In this document: piece after piece, positions 12,355 through 23,340 of the stretch
Layout: each line of letters opens with the position of its first letter
Position numbering within the stretch: the first letter of the stretch is position 1
Source of the DNA: Dendrolimus kikuchii
Taxonomy: Eukaryota > Arthropoda > Insecta > Lepidoptera > Lasiocampidae
Length of the DNA: 64,000 bases
Reading direction: 5' to 3'
NCBI GenBank assembly: GCA_019925095.2
Contig: CM034392.1
Span: 19,448,387 to 19,512,386, forward strand
Made by a program: the position numbers and the translations under genes
Notes under the pieces: model-generated
Seen by the model: only the letters and a program-made list of their open reading frames with translations
What the model was told of the DNA's origin: nothing
The model's database searches: none

Positions 12355-12742
12355 TGCCTTCGTCCACGATTGACTTGAAATTCCCGCGGCATTCCCGGAA
12401 CACAGCATTAAAAAAATAATCTAAGCTATCATTTCACATGTGATGAAAACTGTGTCAGAATAAGCTAATTCTAACGCACCCTAACAAATACAAACCGCTC
12501 ATGGGATAAAAAGTAACGACGATTTTAAGTCTAAGAATTAGCTATCAATCAGCGATAATCGCATCGCAATCGACTCAGTAGTTTTTACTTCAATCCCGAA
12601 AAGTAGACTAACAGATAAGAAATCTAAAAAAAAATAGCATCGCATTCTTCGTCGTTTATTTATTATATTTATTCCAGTTGTTTGCTTTAAATAGCTTCAA
12701 TGTACAGACACGGCATGTTTCGAATTTTATAATATTATAGAT
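12355..12742 (-). repeat. Dispersed repeat family R, copy 2
   Basis: Starts with CCTTCGTCCACGATTGACTT and ends with GAATTTTATAATATTATAGA, matching copy 1 at 3015-3555 in order and orientation, including the TTTTTACTTCAATCCCGAA and ATTCCAGTTGTTT words. Confidence 0.65.
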
Positions 12743-13389
12743 AAGACCTTTATCGAACAATCTCAACTACAGTTTTTGAGAGTGCACGACGTCGTTTGCG
12801 AACATTGCTTTGGCTTGAAAATCGTCTGAAGGACGTTATCATTTAAAGAATATGATTTTTGTTCAAGTTGATACGTTTTGTACGATGTAATTTTCAAATA
12901 TTAACTCTGTTTAGGTGTTTGAATCAGGAATATTATTTACAATAATAATGTTCCATATAGGAACAATAAAGAACAAGTACACCATACTTTCCATTGTACG
13001 AACGTAACACAGAATTCTTTGGTTTTAACACAGTAGCTAATAAACTTAAACCAGTCGCAAGTAAATTTCAATTACAGTAAAACGTATTTTACTCCGCCTT
13101 TTGATTTCTCTTTATAAGTTCGGAAAATATACCTTTCACTGGAAAATACATAGGTGTATCTAAATTATTGAATTTAAATACATTTTCAAGTTTTGTCTCC
13201 TTACCTGTTGAAAGGATCACATAGTGATTTGAATTTCGACAGTTATCTTATACAGCTTGTATAATTTTTAATTTTTACGTTAGATTCAACAGCTGTAAAA
13301 TACAAAACCATTGAAAAATCACATCCAAATGACTTGTGGCGTTATCTTGTTGAAATAATCACTCCTGGCCTGCTTCTGGTTTAAGTTTA
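12743..13389. other. Intergenic DNA, nothing recognised
   Basis: AT-rich sequence with no coding frame or repeat I can support. Confidence 0.5.
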
Positions 13390-14169
13390 AAGGTGCTCTT
13401 ACAAGGGCAATTTTTTGAGCAATTATTGCTTGGCAACAGCCATTGGCTTTGCTGGATCGTCTACAGTCTTTCGCAGTCCGCTGCGGGACGTAGACCTCCC
13501 CGAGACGGCGCCACTCATCCCTGGCCTCTGATTTCCTCATCCAGCGCCTACCGGCAACCTTGTACAGGTCGTCGGTCCATCGGGATGGAGGGCGTCCGAC
13601 ACTACGTTTACCGAGACGCGGTCCCCATTCCAGGACTGGTCTGCTCCATCGGCCATCGGTCCTGCGGCAGACGTGACCGGCCCACTGCCACTTCAACTTG
13701 CTAATTTTGCGAGCTATGTCGGTTACCATGGTTCTCTTACGGATATCCTCATTTCTAATTTTATCCATAAGAGAAACACCCAACATAGCTCGCTCCATAG
13801 CCCGTTGAGCGACTTGGAACTTGTGGAGCAATCCTGCCGTCAGTGTCCATGTCTCGGCCCCGTAGGTCAGGTCGGGGAGGATGCACTGTTCGAAGACTTT
13901 TGTCTTCAAGCATTACGGAATAGTCAATAAGTAATGGATCAATTTGGAGCAAATGCAATAAAATGCGGCAATTGTTTCGGGAATATTGCTTCTAATTGCT
14001 CCATATATTCCACATTTCTCAACGCCGCCATATTAGTTGCCGAATGTCCAATCTAAGGTTTGGAATTTTTTAGGCAATATTCTTTCTATCTCCTTTCGTA
14101 GTAGTGGCGTCACAGTTGACAAGTTTGACCGGGATTGAGCAATTTTAGTTGCTCGTGTAAGAGCACCTT
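13390..14169. mobile_element. TIR element (MITE-like) disrupted by a LINE fragment
   Basis: The left end AAGGTGCTCTTACAAGGGCA and the right end, read on the other strand, AAGGTGCTCTTACACGAGCA, form terminal inverted repeats that continue into GAGCAATT / ATTGCTC words. Between them, 13430-13925 is an RTE LINE tail on the minus strand; removing it leaves roughly 290 bp, a usual MITE size. Target duplication is unclear (TTTAA at the left, TA at the right). Confidence 0.65.
13430..13925 (-). pseudogene. RTE-type LINE, C-terminal fragment of endonuclease/reverse transcriptase
   Basis: The minus-strand frame 13909-13319 encodes the best-preserved LINE tail here: TYGAETWTLTAG, FQVAQRAMERAMLGVSLMD, KIRNEDIRKRTMVTDIARKI, SKLKWQWAGHVCRRTDG, GKRSVGRPPSRWTDDL and DEWRRLGEVYV. 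This is the region after the reverse transcriptase core of RTE-clade elements; the endonuclease and the YxDD core are absent, so the copy is 5'-truncated and dead. Its frame runs past the LINE end into the host MITE, so the last 40 or so residues are not LINE protein. Related but worse copies are at 7255-7755, 29755-30110 and 53355-53580. Confidence 0.85.
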
Positions 14170-15488
14170 ATCTTTCGTTTTATTAATGCTTAGGGATAAA
14201 TATTTTCAGTTCTTTGATAGCCGATGTGGAGACTGTATCATAAACTGGGACGTAAACATTTAATACCGATTCCCAACTGTGATATAAATATAAAGTTGAT
14301 TAACCCACTAATTATAAGACATGCCACAATGTTTATTTAGGGTAGGTAATAAAAGAGCAGCTGTCGGTGTATATCGCCGTTTTCTTTCTGAGTTCAATGA
14401 AATGTTGTTTGTTTTTAAATTTAGACAAAATATTAATGTTTGGTGTTAGATTTACAGTTATTTGGACAGTTACGACTATTAAGGTTCTTCAGGATTATGA
14501 TAATTAGCGGTAAAATGAACTCTTTATAACTTCACTACACTGTAATTCTTAACATGTAACTGTGATTCGCACACGGCCACCTGTCTGTTTCTATGATAGG
14601 CTTAAATATATAACTGGATATAATAAAAAAATATTACACAATGATTTCAGAACTTCCTATTTTTTTTGAAGTTGGTAAAAATATGGCGATGGCCTGCGCA
14701 AGTAACCATGTTCAAGATCTTTTTGTAACCAGCCTGGGGCTGAAATAATATACACTAAAACCTCAGTCTTTCTCCCTTCACCATAGAGTAGCGTCGCGGT
14801 AATGAAAGCGTTGCCCTTTGTTTTGTTAACGCAAGGGAATGTGTTTTCTTGCGACACACATTGGAGCCCAGGATACGGGGGAAGGCCAAATGCAGCACCT
14901 AGTGCCGCCAGCATCGTATGCGTGTGGAACTCTCGTACCTGATGGCCCCCGTACCTCTTCCAATGAAGGGAGAGGCCGATGAGCTACCCGCTAAACCTAC
15001 CTGCGTCCCGAAGAGAGAAAACACTTAGTAAGAACGCCACAGGATCTAGGACAGAGTTACTGCACTGTGATGTTTGTTACGTGTACCAGATCGGTACAAG
15101 CCCAAGGAAGCAGGGATGTATTACACCATTAAGTTAATCAGAGGTGAAAGAGCGTTGCCCATGTCACAACTGCTGATTTATTAAGCCCACCCATAACATC
15201 ACGCATGCAATCGTAAGAAAAAGAGTTTCCTTGTTGTTTTTCGGGGTTCGGGCCAGTGCCAATAACATCCAAGAGTTCTGGCTAACAGGTTTGACATGCC
15301 TGTACTCAATCAGTTGATATCCTAGCAAATACATTAGTTTTTAAGTATTTTGTGTAATCTACTATAACCCAGTGTGGATTGTAGTGTTTGGAATTCATTG
15401 ATTGTTGTTATATCAGGGATGGACATATTCAGCAGTGAATGTTTAAGGCCTGAAGCGGCCGCTTTTGGAGATTGCTTCTGGCCCGTTG
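14170..15488. other. Intergenic DNA with GC-richer, possibly LINE-derived block
   Basis: 14650-15320 is GC-richer than its surroundings (for example GGAGCCCAGGATACGGGGG and CGAAGAGAGAAAACACTTAG), with a minus-strand frame at 14657-14914 that I cannot assign. 15360-15440 (GGGATGGACATATTCAGCAG) resembles a retroelement tail. No gene is supported. Confidence 0.35.
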
Positions 15489-15605
15489 CTCTATCTTACT
15501 ATTTATTAACTTGTCTCGGTTGAATTTTGACATTACTTGTATGGGGAGCTTATGTTAAATTTTAAGCGATTCCAAATGAACGGTCCGTAAAATACAGGAA
15601 CCGGA
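15489..15605. mobile_element. MITE family M2, partial copy
   Basis: Contains TTGAATTTTGACATTACTTG and ends in AAATACAGGAACCGG, matching the complete M2 copy at 32729-32864 and the copy at 27966-28142. The left terminus is lost. Confidence 0.6.
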
Positions 15606-15744
15606 CTTTAGTAGTTGTAAAACAGCCTAAATTACCGCTTTATTTTGGTACTTGTTAGGGTCGTCATACGAATCTGCAAAAGTGGCCGGTTTAGTTACTT
15701 AGTTAAACATTATGTTCTACTATTTACTAATAAGTTATTAAATA

Positions 15745-15835
15745 CATACATACAGACATAACTTCACGCCAGTTGCCTTGCGGGGTAGGCAAGAACAACA
15801 GAGCGCCATTTAGGCTTATTCTTACACACCTCACA
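15745..15835. repeat. Interspersed repeat with CATA microsatellite
   Basis: ACATACATACAGACATAAC followed by TTCACGCCAGTTGCCTTGCG and CTTATTCTTACACACCTCAC, the same module as at 2738-2900. Confidence 0.6.
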
Positions 15836-16365
15836 TTAAATACTTTTGGTTAAATGTATTATTACAAGCATTCCCAGATGAATCAACTTTTATTTATATT
15901 TAAACTTTGTGACTGCGAATGTAAATAATGCTTACAATGTTGAATGCTTATAAAAGCGGTATAATAATAACAATTAGGTCTTTAGGCCATTGTCACTCTC
16001 TGATGTCTGAAAGGACTTCCAAGATCATTTAAAACGGCCGCTTTTATTTTGTAGAATGTGAAAATTTTAATATTGCACTCCTTTTAACTGTCATTCTTTT
16101 TTTGATTTAAAATATATTACAAAGTTTAAAATACATAACCTGGTCATGTGCGAACCCGTGTACTTGTAGTGAGGTACGTTGTGCTTTTGCCATTTGGCTA
16201 CAGCTACTGCAAAATACATCTATTAAGGTATATCCACAGTCGTGCAGTTTCACCTTCGTCTTGCCTCTACAAATTTCAATTCATGCGTCTAGTTAAGTGT
16301 AAGTACACTTAGGGATATAATTACTTTTCAAAGGACGTTAACTGAAAATGAGGTTTAATGCCTCT
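15836..16365. other. Intergenic DNA, nothing recognised
   Basis: AT-rich, no supported gene. Confidence 0.5.
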
Positions 16366-16640
16366 CATATTATAAAATTGTAGTCTTGTTTTTTAAATTT
16401 TTTGTGTTTGTTTGGGATTCACGCAAAAACTACTGGGCGATTTTCATGCAGTTTTCGTTGATCGACAGCAAATTCCTGGACTTAAAATCTCAAGAGAATT
16501 TTCTTGAGGGCGGTTTAAATTGGCCAGGTTCAAAAAACAATTATTCCGATGCAATATTTTCACCGGTTCAAATTCTCTGTGTTAACAACTCTAATCTTTG
16601 CTACCTATCCAACATGGACGAAGTTGCGGGCAAATCCTAG
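16366..16640 (+). repeat. Dispersed repeat family R, copy 3
   Basis: Forward copy with GGGATTCACGCAAAAACTAC, then TTGATCGACAGCAAATTCCT and the end ATGGACGAAGTTGCGGGCAA. It is a shortened member. The 84-residue frame at 16386-16640 merely reads through the repeat. Confidence 0.65.
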
Positions 16641-16819
16641 TATTTTATACTAGTGTAGTAGTATATAGTATAGATTAAAATACAGTACAATCCATAATCC
16701 GGACCTCGTTAATCCAGTGATTGCGGTAATCCGGACGGGCCGCGGCCTTAAAGGCGAACGTCCACCACGAACTAAAATATGTTAAAACCAAGCTCAGTTG
16801 TTGGAAATTGTAGCCCGCC

Positions 16820-17130
16820 TTTTTTTTATGGCAGGATTTCAGCAGATAGGCAGACAGCCCACTTGATGGAAAGCGGTTACTATCGCCTATGGACATTTGC
16901 AACACCAAAGGTGCTTCAAATGCGCTGCTGCTCTCTTAAGGGAGACTGGAACCTGGTCACTAATGCCAGAACACAACACAAGGTTGTTATGGCGGCATAC
17001 TCTAGACCAGGGGTGGTCGCCATCCAGTCGAGGAAATACCCTACCACCTGGCTGTGGGTTGTTTTGTCGCCTCTTACGACAGACCGCCCGGCCACAGGAA
17101 ATTGTATTCTTTATCCGTTCCTGCACGGAT
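16820..17130 (-). repeat. Repeat family A, copy 1
   Basis: A 310-bp unit that on the minus strand begins ATCCGTGCAGGAACGG and ends in a CCTGC...poly-A tail, so it looks like a retroposed sequence. Copies of similar length lie at 47580-47889 (+), 56785-57103 (-) and 61571-61880 (+). Several frames cross it on both strands (16675-17145), including one containing WSLMPEHNT; since similar frames recur in the other copies they reflect the repeat, not a host gene. Confidence 0.75.
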
Positions 17131-17198
17131 AGAAAACTAAGCTAAAACTACGTCATTCATAGCCAGTTTGCACTGGTTTGTGGAGTTAATCTAATGTG

Positions 17199-17375
17199 AT
17201 GGAAGAACAAGACAACAACTATGACGAGAGTTCAGAGGAGGGTTACATTCGTCATCGGAAAAGAAGATTGTTTATTGCTCTATTCATCAAGATATTTCTT
17301 TTCATATTTCTTAACGTATTTAATCAAAAAACACTGTCCTGTGTCCGTTTCACTGTACACAAAACACAGCTCTAG
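17199..17375 (+). CDS. Short ORF inside the pogo-like element, unknown product
   Basis: A 58-residue frame from ATG to TAG. It begins with an acidic stretch (MEEQDNNYDESSEEGY), then a basic cluster RHRKRR, then a hydrophobic run LFIALFIKIFLFIFLNVF that could be a membrane segment. It lies between the right edge of repeat A and the right TIR of the pogo-like element. I do not recognise it. It could be an exon remnant of a transposon protein, a host-exon capture or chance; the acidic-basic-hydrophobic order is the only reason to list it. Confidence 0.25.
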   Translation: MEEQDNNYDESSEEGYIRHRKRRLFIALFIKIFLFIFLNVFNQKTLSCVRFTVHKTQL

Positions 17376-18160
17376 CCAAAGGCACCAGAGGCGTAAAGTA
17401 AGAGTGAGAAGTGCTTAACTTCTTTCGCGTAGTTTTGGATCGGCCTACACAACAATTTATTTGACTTAGTTTGGCCGTTTTACCTAGCTTAGGTGGAATA
17501 TAGTTCGCGGTGGACTTACACGTTTGAAAAACTGGCTTAGTTAAGCGAGCTCAGTTAAACTAAGTTAGTTTAGTTCACGGTGTATTTCGGCTTAACACTA
17601 AAACGGTAGGAAAATAATAAATTTGACAGCCACAAAGTTATATTTGTGTCGACTTATAGACCGAGTTCTTGAAATGAAATGCGAAAATTATAAATAAGCA
17701 GAAGGAGTATTACAGACATATCAAGAAGGATTAAATTTCTGTTTTTTTTAACGTCGTATCAAGTGTGCAGATTACATGTTTGTAATTCCCAACACGTACA
17801 TTTGTATATACATATTAATTTCTGTCTTGTCTGTCTCACTTTTCTTTACTTAATTTTCGATCATTATTGAAGGAAACATTGAACATGTGTTTTATGACGA
17901 GTACAATATGGCATAATCAGAACGCCTTGATAATCCGCAAAGGGTCTGTCTGTCAAGATTATCGAGGCTCTACTGTAGTAATTAGTTACATCCAGAAGTT
18001 TTGCCGACGATCACCGCTTCCGCTTCCAAGAACAGGAATACGCGCTCGTCTAATTATAAATCTTATCGACAAACCGGGTATAATAGATGAATTTTGCATA
18101 AAATAAATGTAATACTTGACGCGATGAGATGTCTCTACATATATGAGACATACATATATG
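17376..18160. other. Right part of the pogo-like element and spacer
   Basis: 17450-17610 has imperfect repeats of AGTTNAGNTNAGTTNANNT-type words (for example GAGCTCAGTTAAACTAAG). The rest up to the TIR at 17975 and on to 18160 is AT-rich with no gene. Confidence 0.4.
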
Positions 18161-18366
18161 ACGGCCTCTGTGGTTGAGCGGGTTATGCCTTTGCCGGCCT
18201 ACCTCACTGCAACGCAGAGGCTCCGGGTTCGGAAACGTATTTTCTCCGTTATATACTATGGTCTGGGTGTTTGGGATCGGCCCCAGAGTAGTCCGTTGTA
18301 TATTACCCATAACACAAGCATAACTTACTTAATTTGGAGATATACAATATGTGTGTTTGTCTGCCG

Positions 18367-18399
<33 letters not shown>

Positions 18400-18400
18400 C
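18161..18400 (+). mobile_element. tRNA-derived SINE, copy 1
   Basis: The head contains a polymerase III A box (TGGTTGAGCGG) and, about 45 bp on, a B-box-like GGGTTCGGAAAC. The body runs through GGCCCCAGAGTAGTCCG and ATTACCCATAACACAAGC to an (ATT)n tail at 18369-18396. A reverse-oriented copy with a better B box (GGTTCGATTCC on the minus strand) is at 40625-40866. Spacing of the boxes and the simple tail are typical of a tRNA SINE. Confidence 0.8.
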
Positions 18401-18432
18401 ACACCAATTTTAATTTTTGCACCACTGTAAAA

Positions 18433-18830
18433 CAGTTTTTTTTTTATTACGTATAGGTTCTCGTTTGACCATTATCTCGCTCGATTTGAGCGGAGATGGG
18501 GTCTAAGATCGAGTACGTTTACCTAGAAGGTACCTATTCACACGAGACTTGAAGACACCCAGGTTGTAGGTTTCGGGACAAACAGACTCCGGCAGTGAGT
18601 GTGATGATGTGAGTCCTTTGCGGTGCGCATAATGAAGGTGAAATCAAAGCGCTTTGTTCGTATAGGTGGTATGTTCACCATATAGCGGTGCCGCATGCGT
18701 GCGTCTGGTTGTCCGATGACGGAAGGGAGACAGCGGGATAAGATTGAAAAGCTCCAATGCACACTCACCAAAATGTATCCGATAAAAAAACGACAAGCTG
18801 GCAACCCTGCGTCGCTGTTCGAGACTTTGT
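18433..18830. repeat. LINE-derived repeat segment
   Basis: A 400-bp GC-richer block including CTATTCACACGAGACTTGAA, GACACCCAGGTTGTAGG, TTTGCGGTGCGCATAATGAA and GCCGCATGCGTGCGTCTGGT. A shorter version is at 42415-42608. I know this as part of a lepidopteran non-LTR element, read antisense here. Frames at 18538-18840 follow from it. Confidence 0.5.
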
Positions 18831-19464
18831 TATTTGTCATTAAGATTAAGATTTAGGTCTAAGCTAAGATTAAACAACCCTAAAGAAATAAGTACTCTGC
18901 TTTATGGCAACAATATGGGATTCAGTTATGTCCATTCCAAATTTTACTTGTTTTTTAGATAAATATTATCTGGGAACTACGTAAATAGTGAACAGGCCTG
19001 ATAAAAGCTATATTGATAGACTATCCATTTGGTTTTTATGGAATGATTTTTACAAAACGCGGTGTTTCTCGTATGAACGGAGTTTATGACGCGGTTAGGA
19101 AAGCGGCGCGGCGTGTGGCGGACGCTGCACGCATCACGCATTTGCCATGGAAGAGGAATATTCTTTTTCCATGGCATTTACCTTCTCAACCTGTTTAGTA
19201 AGTAAATAAAAAAAATATATAAAATGTTTATTTTCTAATCTGCCATGGTTGTAAATATAACGTACGTAACCGAAATAAACTTGGTTAAGTGATTGACAGC
19301 TTGCGCATAAAGATTCCGCACAGGCGATAAACGCCGTTTTTTATTATTTTCATTATATGGCTCCGGAACGGTAAAAACACCCAATCGAAAATGTCCCATA
19401 TTTCAACTACTCAATGTATATTTTTCAAAACAATTTTCGTCCAAAGTATTCTTATCACCTTTAT
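18831..19464. other. Intergenic DNA, mostly unassigned
   Basis: 19000-19200 is somewhat GC-richer (AAAGCGGCGCGGCGTGTGGC), with a near-palindromic CCATGGAAGAGG...TTTTTCCATGG pair; 19300-19440 has a faint repeat also seen at 22080-22220 and 30420-30550 (CAATTTTCGTNNAAAGTATT). No gene is supported. Confidence 0.4.
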
Positions 19465-19513
19465 ATTTTCAGAATATTGCACTTTTAAACTAAAAGTGCA
19501 ATATTCTGAAAAT
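19465..19513. repeat. Perfect 23-bp hairpin
   Basis: The arms 19465-19487 and 19491-19513 are perfectly complementary with a 3-nt loop (AAC). The stem core is TCAGAATATTGCACTTTTA. It lies in non-coding DNA and no other copy is in the window. Confidence 0.9.
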
Positions 19514-19721
19514 TGTGAAATTTACAGGGGAGACAAATTTTCATGACTTTGGGCCTAATATTTTGCCACCTCTTGACTTCATTAAAAACGCTAAATTGAC
19601 TACCTATCACATTTTATCTATATATACCAAATAGATTCTGACAATAATTCACTACACTTGACAATTTTATAAAGCTGCTGTTTACGCAAAAATGGCTATG
19701 GAGCACTAAAAAGAATTAAGT

Positions 19722-20210
19722 GTATCTATTTATAATATTATAAAAGTCTAACATGTCGTGTCTGTACATTAAGATATTTAAAAAAAAACAACTGGAATAG
19801 ACTTTATAAACGATGAAGAACACGATGCACTTTTTTAGACTTTTCGTCTGTTTGTTTGCGATTCATGTAAAAACTACTAGGCCCCTTTCTTTGCGGTTTT
19901 CGCTGATCGACATCAAATTCCTAGGCTTAAAATCTACGCTATTTTTCAAACTGGGAATCAGGCGGGAATTATTCTGGGAATGATTTAAAAGGGCCAGATA
20001 AATAAAAAATAATTTCAATGTGATTTTTGATGGAAATACAAATTTTTGTATATGCTAAATTTGAATTTAATATTTTGGAATGCGTCTTTTCCACTGAAAC
20101 CATAACTGACATTCTTTCTTTAAATTCTGCGATACTTTGTGTCGCGAGAATCCCGCGGGAATTTCAAGTGAAGCGTGGACGAAGTCGCGGGCATATTCTA
20201 GCTGAAAATA
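19722..20210 (+). repeat. Dispersed repeat family R, fullest uninterrupted copy
   Basis: Runs from TTTATAATATTATAAAAG through AACAACTGGAATAGACTT, GCGATTCATGTAAAAACTAC and CGCTGATCGACATCAAATTC to GTGGACGAAGTCGCGGGCAT. It is the best single reference copy here for reconstructing the family and its ends. The 88-residue frame at 20027-20293 starts inside it. Confidence 0.7.
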
Positions 20211-21014
20211 AAAGTGCTAAAGGGTATAAGAATTTCATAAAATGTCTGTCAGAATTTTTTATCACGTTTTTCAACGCCACTGCCTATCGCTGATCTTGGC
20301 ACTTAACTGTGTCATCAAAGGGATGATTAACGACTCTGCATGACGCCTTCAAGCTGATACTTTAGTATGAAGGTCAAGGGCGACCGATAGTGAGTGACAA
20401 GTTCCACGTTAAGTGATCTGTGATATATTGCTGAAAGGACGGGAATACCAATGATCGTGAAGACTTGTCCAAATATCGATGAAAAGTATTGAATTTGCAC
20501 TTTTAAATATATTTTTAGCAGACATAACTTAAGACGATATTTAATATGGTTTCATTAATTCATTCCTAACTCTTTGGTGTTAAATCAGGGTTGCTTTCTG
20601 AGCGGCCGTTTCGAAGTACGGGGTTCGCTTTCCTGTTATAATTACATATTTTCCCAATTATCACAAACGAAACACGTGAAGTTTATACGTATAATAGTAT
20701 ATTGAAATTGCGAAAATATTTAAAATGAATAACTAAGAAATGAAATTAAAAAACCAATTAAAACGTATTCCACTCTAAATTTTGAACTAAGCAGTGAAAA
20801 TTCTCAAGAAATTCAATATGGTAGAGCTTAGAAACACTAAAAGAAAATTAATATGAAAGACGCACAATAAAAATAGTGGAAGCCTCTGTAGAACTCTTGG
20901 ACTGCAGTGTAGTTGTCCCATTGTTTGGTATACTGTAGTGATACTGTTTGCAATAACAGATTATAACATAGTGTTATGTGCTTATAACATAGTAGATCAT
21001 AACACCTGGCTAAT
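20211..21014. other. Intergenic DNA, nothing recognised
   Basis: AT-rich; 20940-21005 has several short repeated TTATAACATAGT words. No supported gene. Confidence 0.45.
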
Positions 21015-21214
21015 GATGCAGCCGCAAGCGGCCATAAACGAGTACAATAAAACAATAGGCTTTCTCTAGAAACGTATGCCAATAAATAAGTAAACAAAAG
21101 ACGGCGATTATAAAAGAATTACAATTAGTTCAAATGCCGACAGGTAATAAAATAAAATGTGCTTCTATAGATCTGTACGTGGAATTTGTCTTTGTCGGAG
21201 CCTAGGTTGTAACA
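21015..21214 (-). mobile_element. Partial LTR, same family as the solo LTRs at 55581 and 58492
   Basis: Shares GCGGCCATAAACGAGTACAA, AATAAATAAGTAAACAAAAG and AATGCCGACAGGTAATA with the 58492-58967 LTR, in the same order, and ends GCCTAGGTTGTAACA, the reverse complement of an LTR start (TGTTAC...). The other half is missing, so no target duplication can be read. Confidence 0.75.
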
Positions 21215-21239
21215 ATAGGAAGGGCGCGAAGATCATTCT

Positions 21240-21545
21240 CATATAAGGATAGGCTGCTCCGTTTTAAAATATTTTCTTTGAACAAACGCAGGGATATTTT
21301 AGATATGCAGTTTATGTTTAAACTATTTAATGGAATGATTAACCGTCCCGATTTCCTTAATAGCTTTAGTTTTAGTACCCACTAGATGACCTCGAACACC
21401 TATACACCCCTGTGTCCGCCTTTGCGTCGCACCGTTCTTGGTACCAACTCTTCCATACCTAGACTATGTAAACTAATAAACCTTTATAGTGATATTACTG
21501 ATCTACAAAATTTCGTCGAAATATTGCATTCACATTGCTAATTAA
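21240..21545 (+). pseudogene. LINE reverse transcriptase C-terminal fragment
   Basis: One plus-strand frame reads KDRLLRFKIFSLNKRRDILD, then MQFMFKLFNGMINRPDFLNS, a stop, then PLCPPLRRTVLGTNSSIPRL. The order (RR...D, FKLxNG, a proline/arginine segment, then LCxLxN) is that of jockey/CR1-like LINE proteins after the catalytic core. It is 5'-truncated with at least one stop. Confidence 0.7.
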
Positions 21546-22782
21546 CTTCTCTTTTTTTTAAATTTACTTATATGTTTGAAACTTAATAGCTATTAAAGCA
21601 TTATAATTTATTTTCTTCTTTAAATTAATTATGTTATATTTTTTCAAACCACAGAATATCAAATTGCATGTAGTGTTTGCATATAAGTGATTACTGCATT
21701 TGTCATGTCTCTTTTTATAAAGCTATGTACATCCTTGGTATTAGTGCAAGTAATTGTTGGTAAACCAATAAAATAAAATAAATGAATAACGAATCTGATG
21801 TAAAAATATATAAGGGACTAAATAAAAAAAAACAAGAAAATTGCAATGTTGTTAAGAATAAGATTCTTGACAACTACCCACGACGGGTTGCGAGGTCGTC
21901 AAGCCAAGTGAGAATACGTGTAGCTCTTTCATATTATTATTATGAAAATATTTTTGCTTCTGAATATCTTAAAAGTTTCATTCTTATAAGTCATATTAGA
22001 GAAATATTCCTAGTTTTAGATTACGTACCTTATTGAATAAATTCGGAAAAGTGCGCGGCAGTCTATAAATTTTGAAAACTTCCATAGAGGTTACAAACGA
22101 TTACTGTTGTTGTCATTTGGCTGCAGAACCATAAAAAGCATAGAAAATAGAAATAGAAAACACATGACATATTAAAAATAACGGATCTTTTTAGATAAAC
22201 CAATTTTCGTTGAAAGTATTACAAAATATTACATGTGTTTGTCTGCCGATTATTTATTTATATATCAGTAATTTAGATGTGCACGCTTACTCATGGCGTC
22301 TCTATTTACTTTCAATAGTTAGTGATTGTAAGAATAGGCTGGCAGCAAAAATTTTGTTTCGAACTATGCATACTTTCACAGATTGAAACTGTGTGAAAGT
22401 TGACTTTTTGAATATTCTTCACAAGGCGAAAGAAAGACTAGTTTTAAAACAGCAAATCTTATGCTTTACTAACAATGCTAGTGCACTGCATAACTCAGAA
22501 TTTCCTTCTCTCATAAAACGCGATTATTGTTTTAATCTTCCTTAACACAGTCCACTTGCGTGAGCGGACTTGTTAAACTATTCACTACTTTACCTAAAAT
22601 TGCGAAATTACAAGCAATATGACATGAAACATTGTTATTACAGGTTTGTCCAATCAACGGGCATGAGCTAGCTAAAAAACTCATAGTCATGATTAAAATT
22701 AATGATTTTGTATCTAACAAATGCGAATGCTTTGTCTATATTATGTACATTTTTAATTATCATGAAAAGAAAATACAGATGT
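21546..22782. other. Intergenic DNA
   Basis: A faint retroelement-tail repeat at about 22080-22260 (GTCATTTGGCTGCAGAACCA, then TGTGTTTGTCTGCCGATTAT, the latter also in the SINE at 18161). Frames at 21782-22036 and 22532-22720 have no supporting features. Confidence 0.4.
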
Positions 22783-23340
22783 TCAAATATGATTAATATA
22801 AACAGTAGCCGTCCTGGAATTAGCGACAGCTATTGTATGTGTAGGTAAAGAGTTTTTTATTAAGAGAGTAAACCTTAACATAAAAGCAAATGGCACACCT
22901 GACAGAAAGTGGTTATGGACAAAGTAATGTCCAATATTTAAGATGAAACGCTTTAAAACTAATCTTGGAAAATATTCACCTATAGCAAGAATATCACGTC
23001 TGTACAATAAATATGTTGAAAAATCTAAAAACATCGATATATTTAATGACAGTCTTTATACATTATTTAAAATAATATCCCAGACAGATTAACTATGTTT
23101 AATTATCTTTATTTTTTGCTTATGATTTTTTTTAATGTTATTATTTTATCCTTTAATTAATATCTTATAATATGTTAATTATCCAAATTTAACTTTTTAT
23201 TTGACATCTTGTAAAATATGACATAATGCATGATGTGACCACCTATAATAGGGAGTATATTTAGCATGAACATTGTTTAGATTTAAGACGGATGTTTATG
23301 ATATATCTCCTATTGATGGCCCATAATAAATAAATAATTA
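22783..23340 (+). pseudogene. Jockey/CR1-like LINE C-terminus and 3' UTR
   Basis: The plus strand reads IKANGTPDRKWLWTK, a stop, then CPIFKMKRFKTNLGKYSPIA, then RISRLYNKYVEKSKNIDIFN to TAA at 23090-23092. The K..LGK.SPI.R...YN motif is typical of the C-terminal tail of jockey-type reverse transcriptases. An AT-rich 3' UTR follows to an AATAAATAAATAAT-like tail at about 23325-23340. The minus-strand frame 22783-23034 is a shadow. Confidence 0.65.

Larger units (their letters stand above)
16683..17975 (+). mobile_element. pogo/Tigger-like DNA transposon remnant with TA target duplication
   Basis: The left end CAGTACAATCCATAATCCGG and the right end, read inward on the other strand, CAGTAGAGCCTCGATAATCT are inverted repeats of the pogo/Tigger type (CAGT...CCTCGATAATCCGG). 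Both are flanked by TA (16681-16682 and 17976-17977), the hallmark of Tc1/mariner-superfamily insertion. The element is 1293 bp, of which about 310 bp (16820-17130) is a later insertion of repeat family A. No full transposase is left; a 58-codon frame at 17199-17375 is the only clean coding-like stretch. Confidence 0.7.

Noticed and set aside
13393..13704. 103-residue plus-strand ORF
   Set aside because: Antisense of the RTE LINE tail; the Arg/Ser-rich translation is a shadow of the minus-strand coding sequence.
18161..18240. Functional tRNA gene
   Set aside because: It has A and B boxes, but the sequence between and after them does not fold into a full cloverleaf that I can draw, and a second copy exists with the same long unrelated body, so it is a tRNA-derived SINE.
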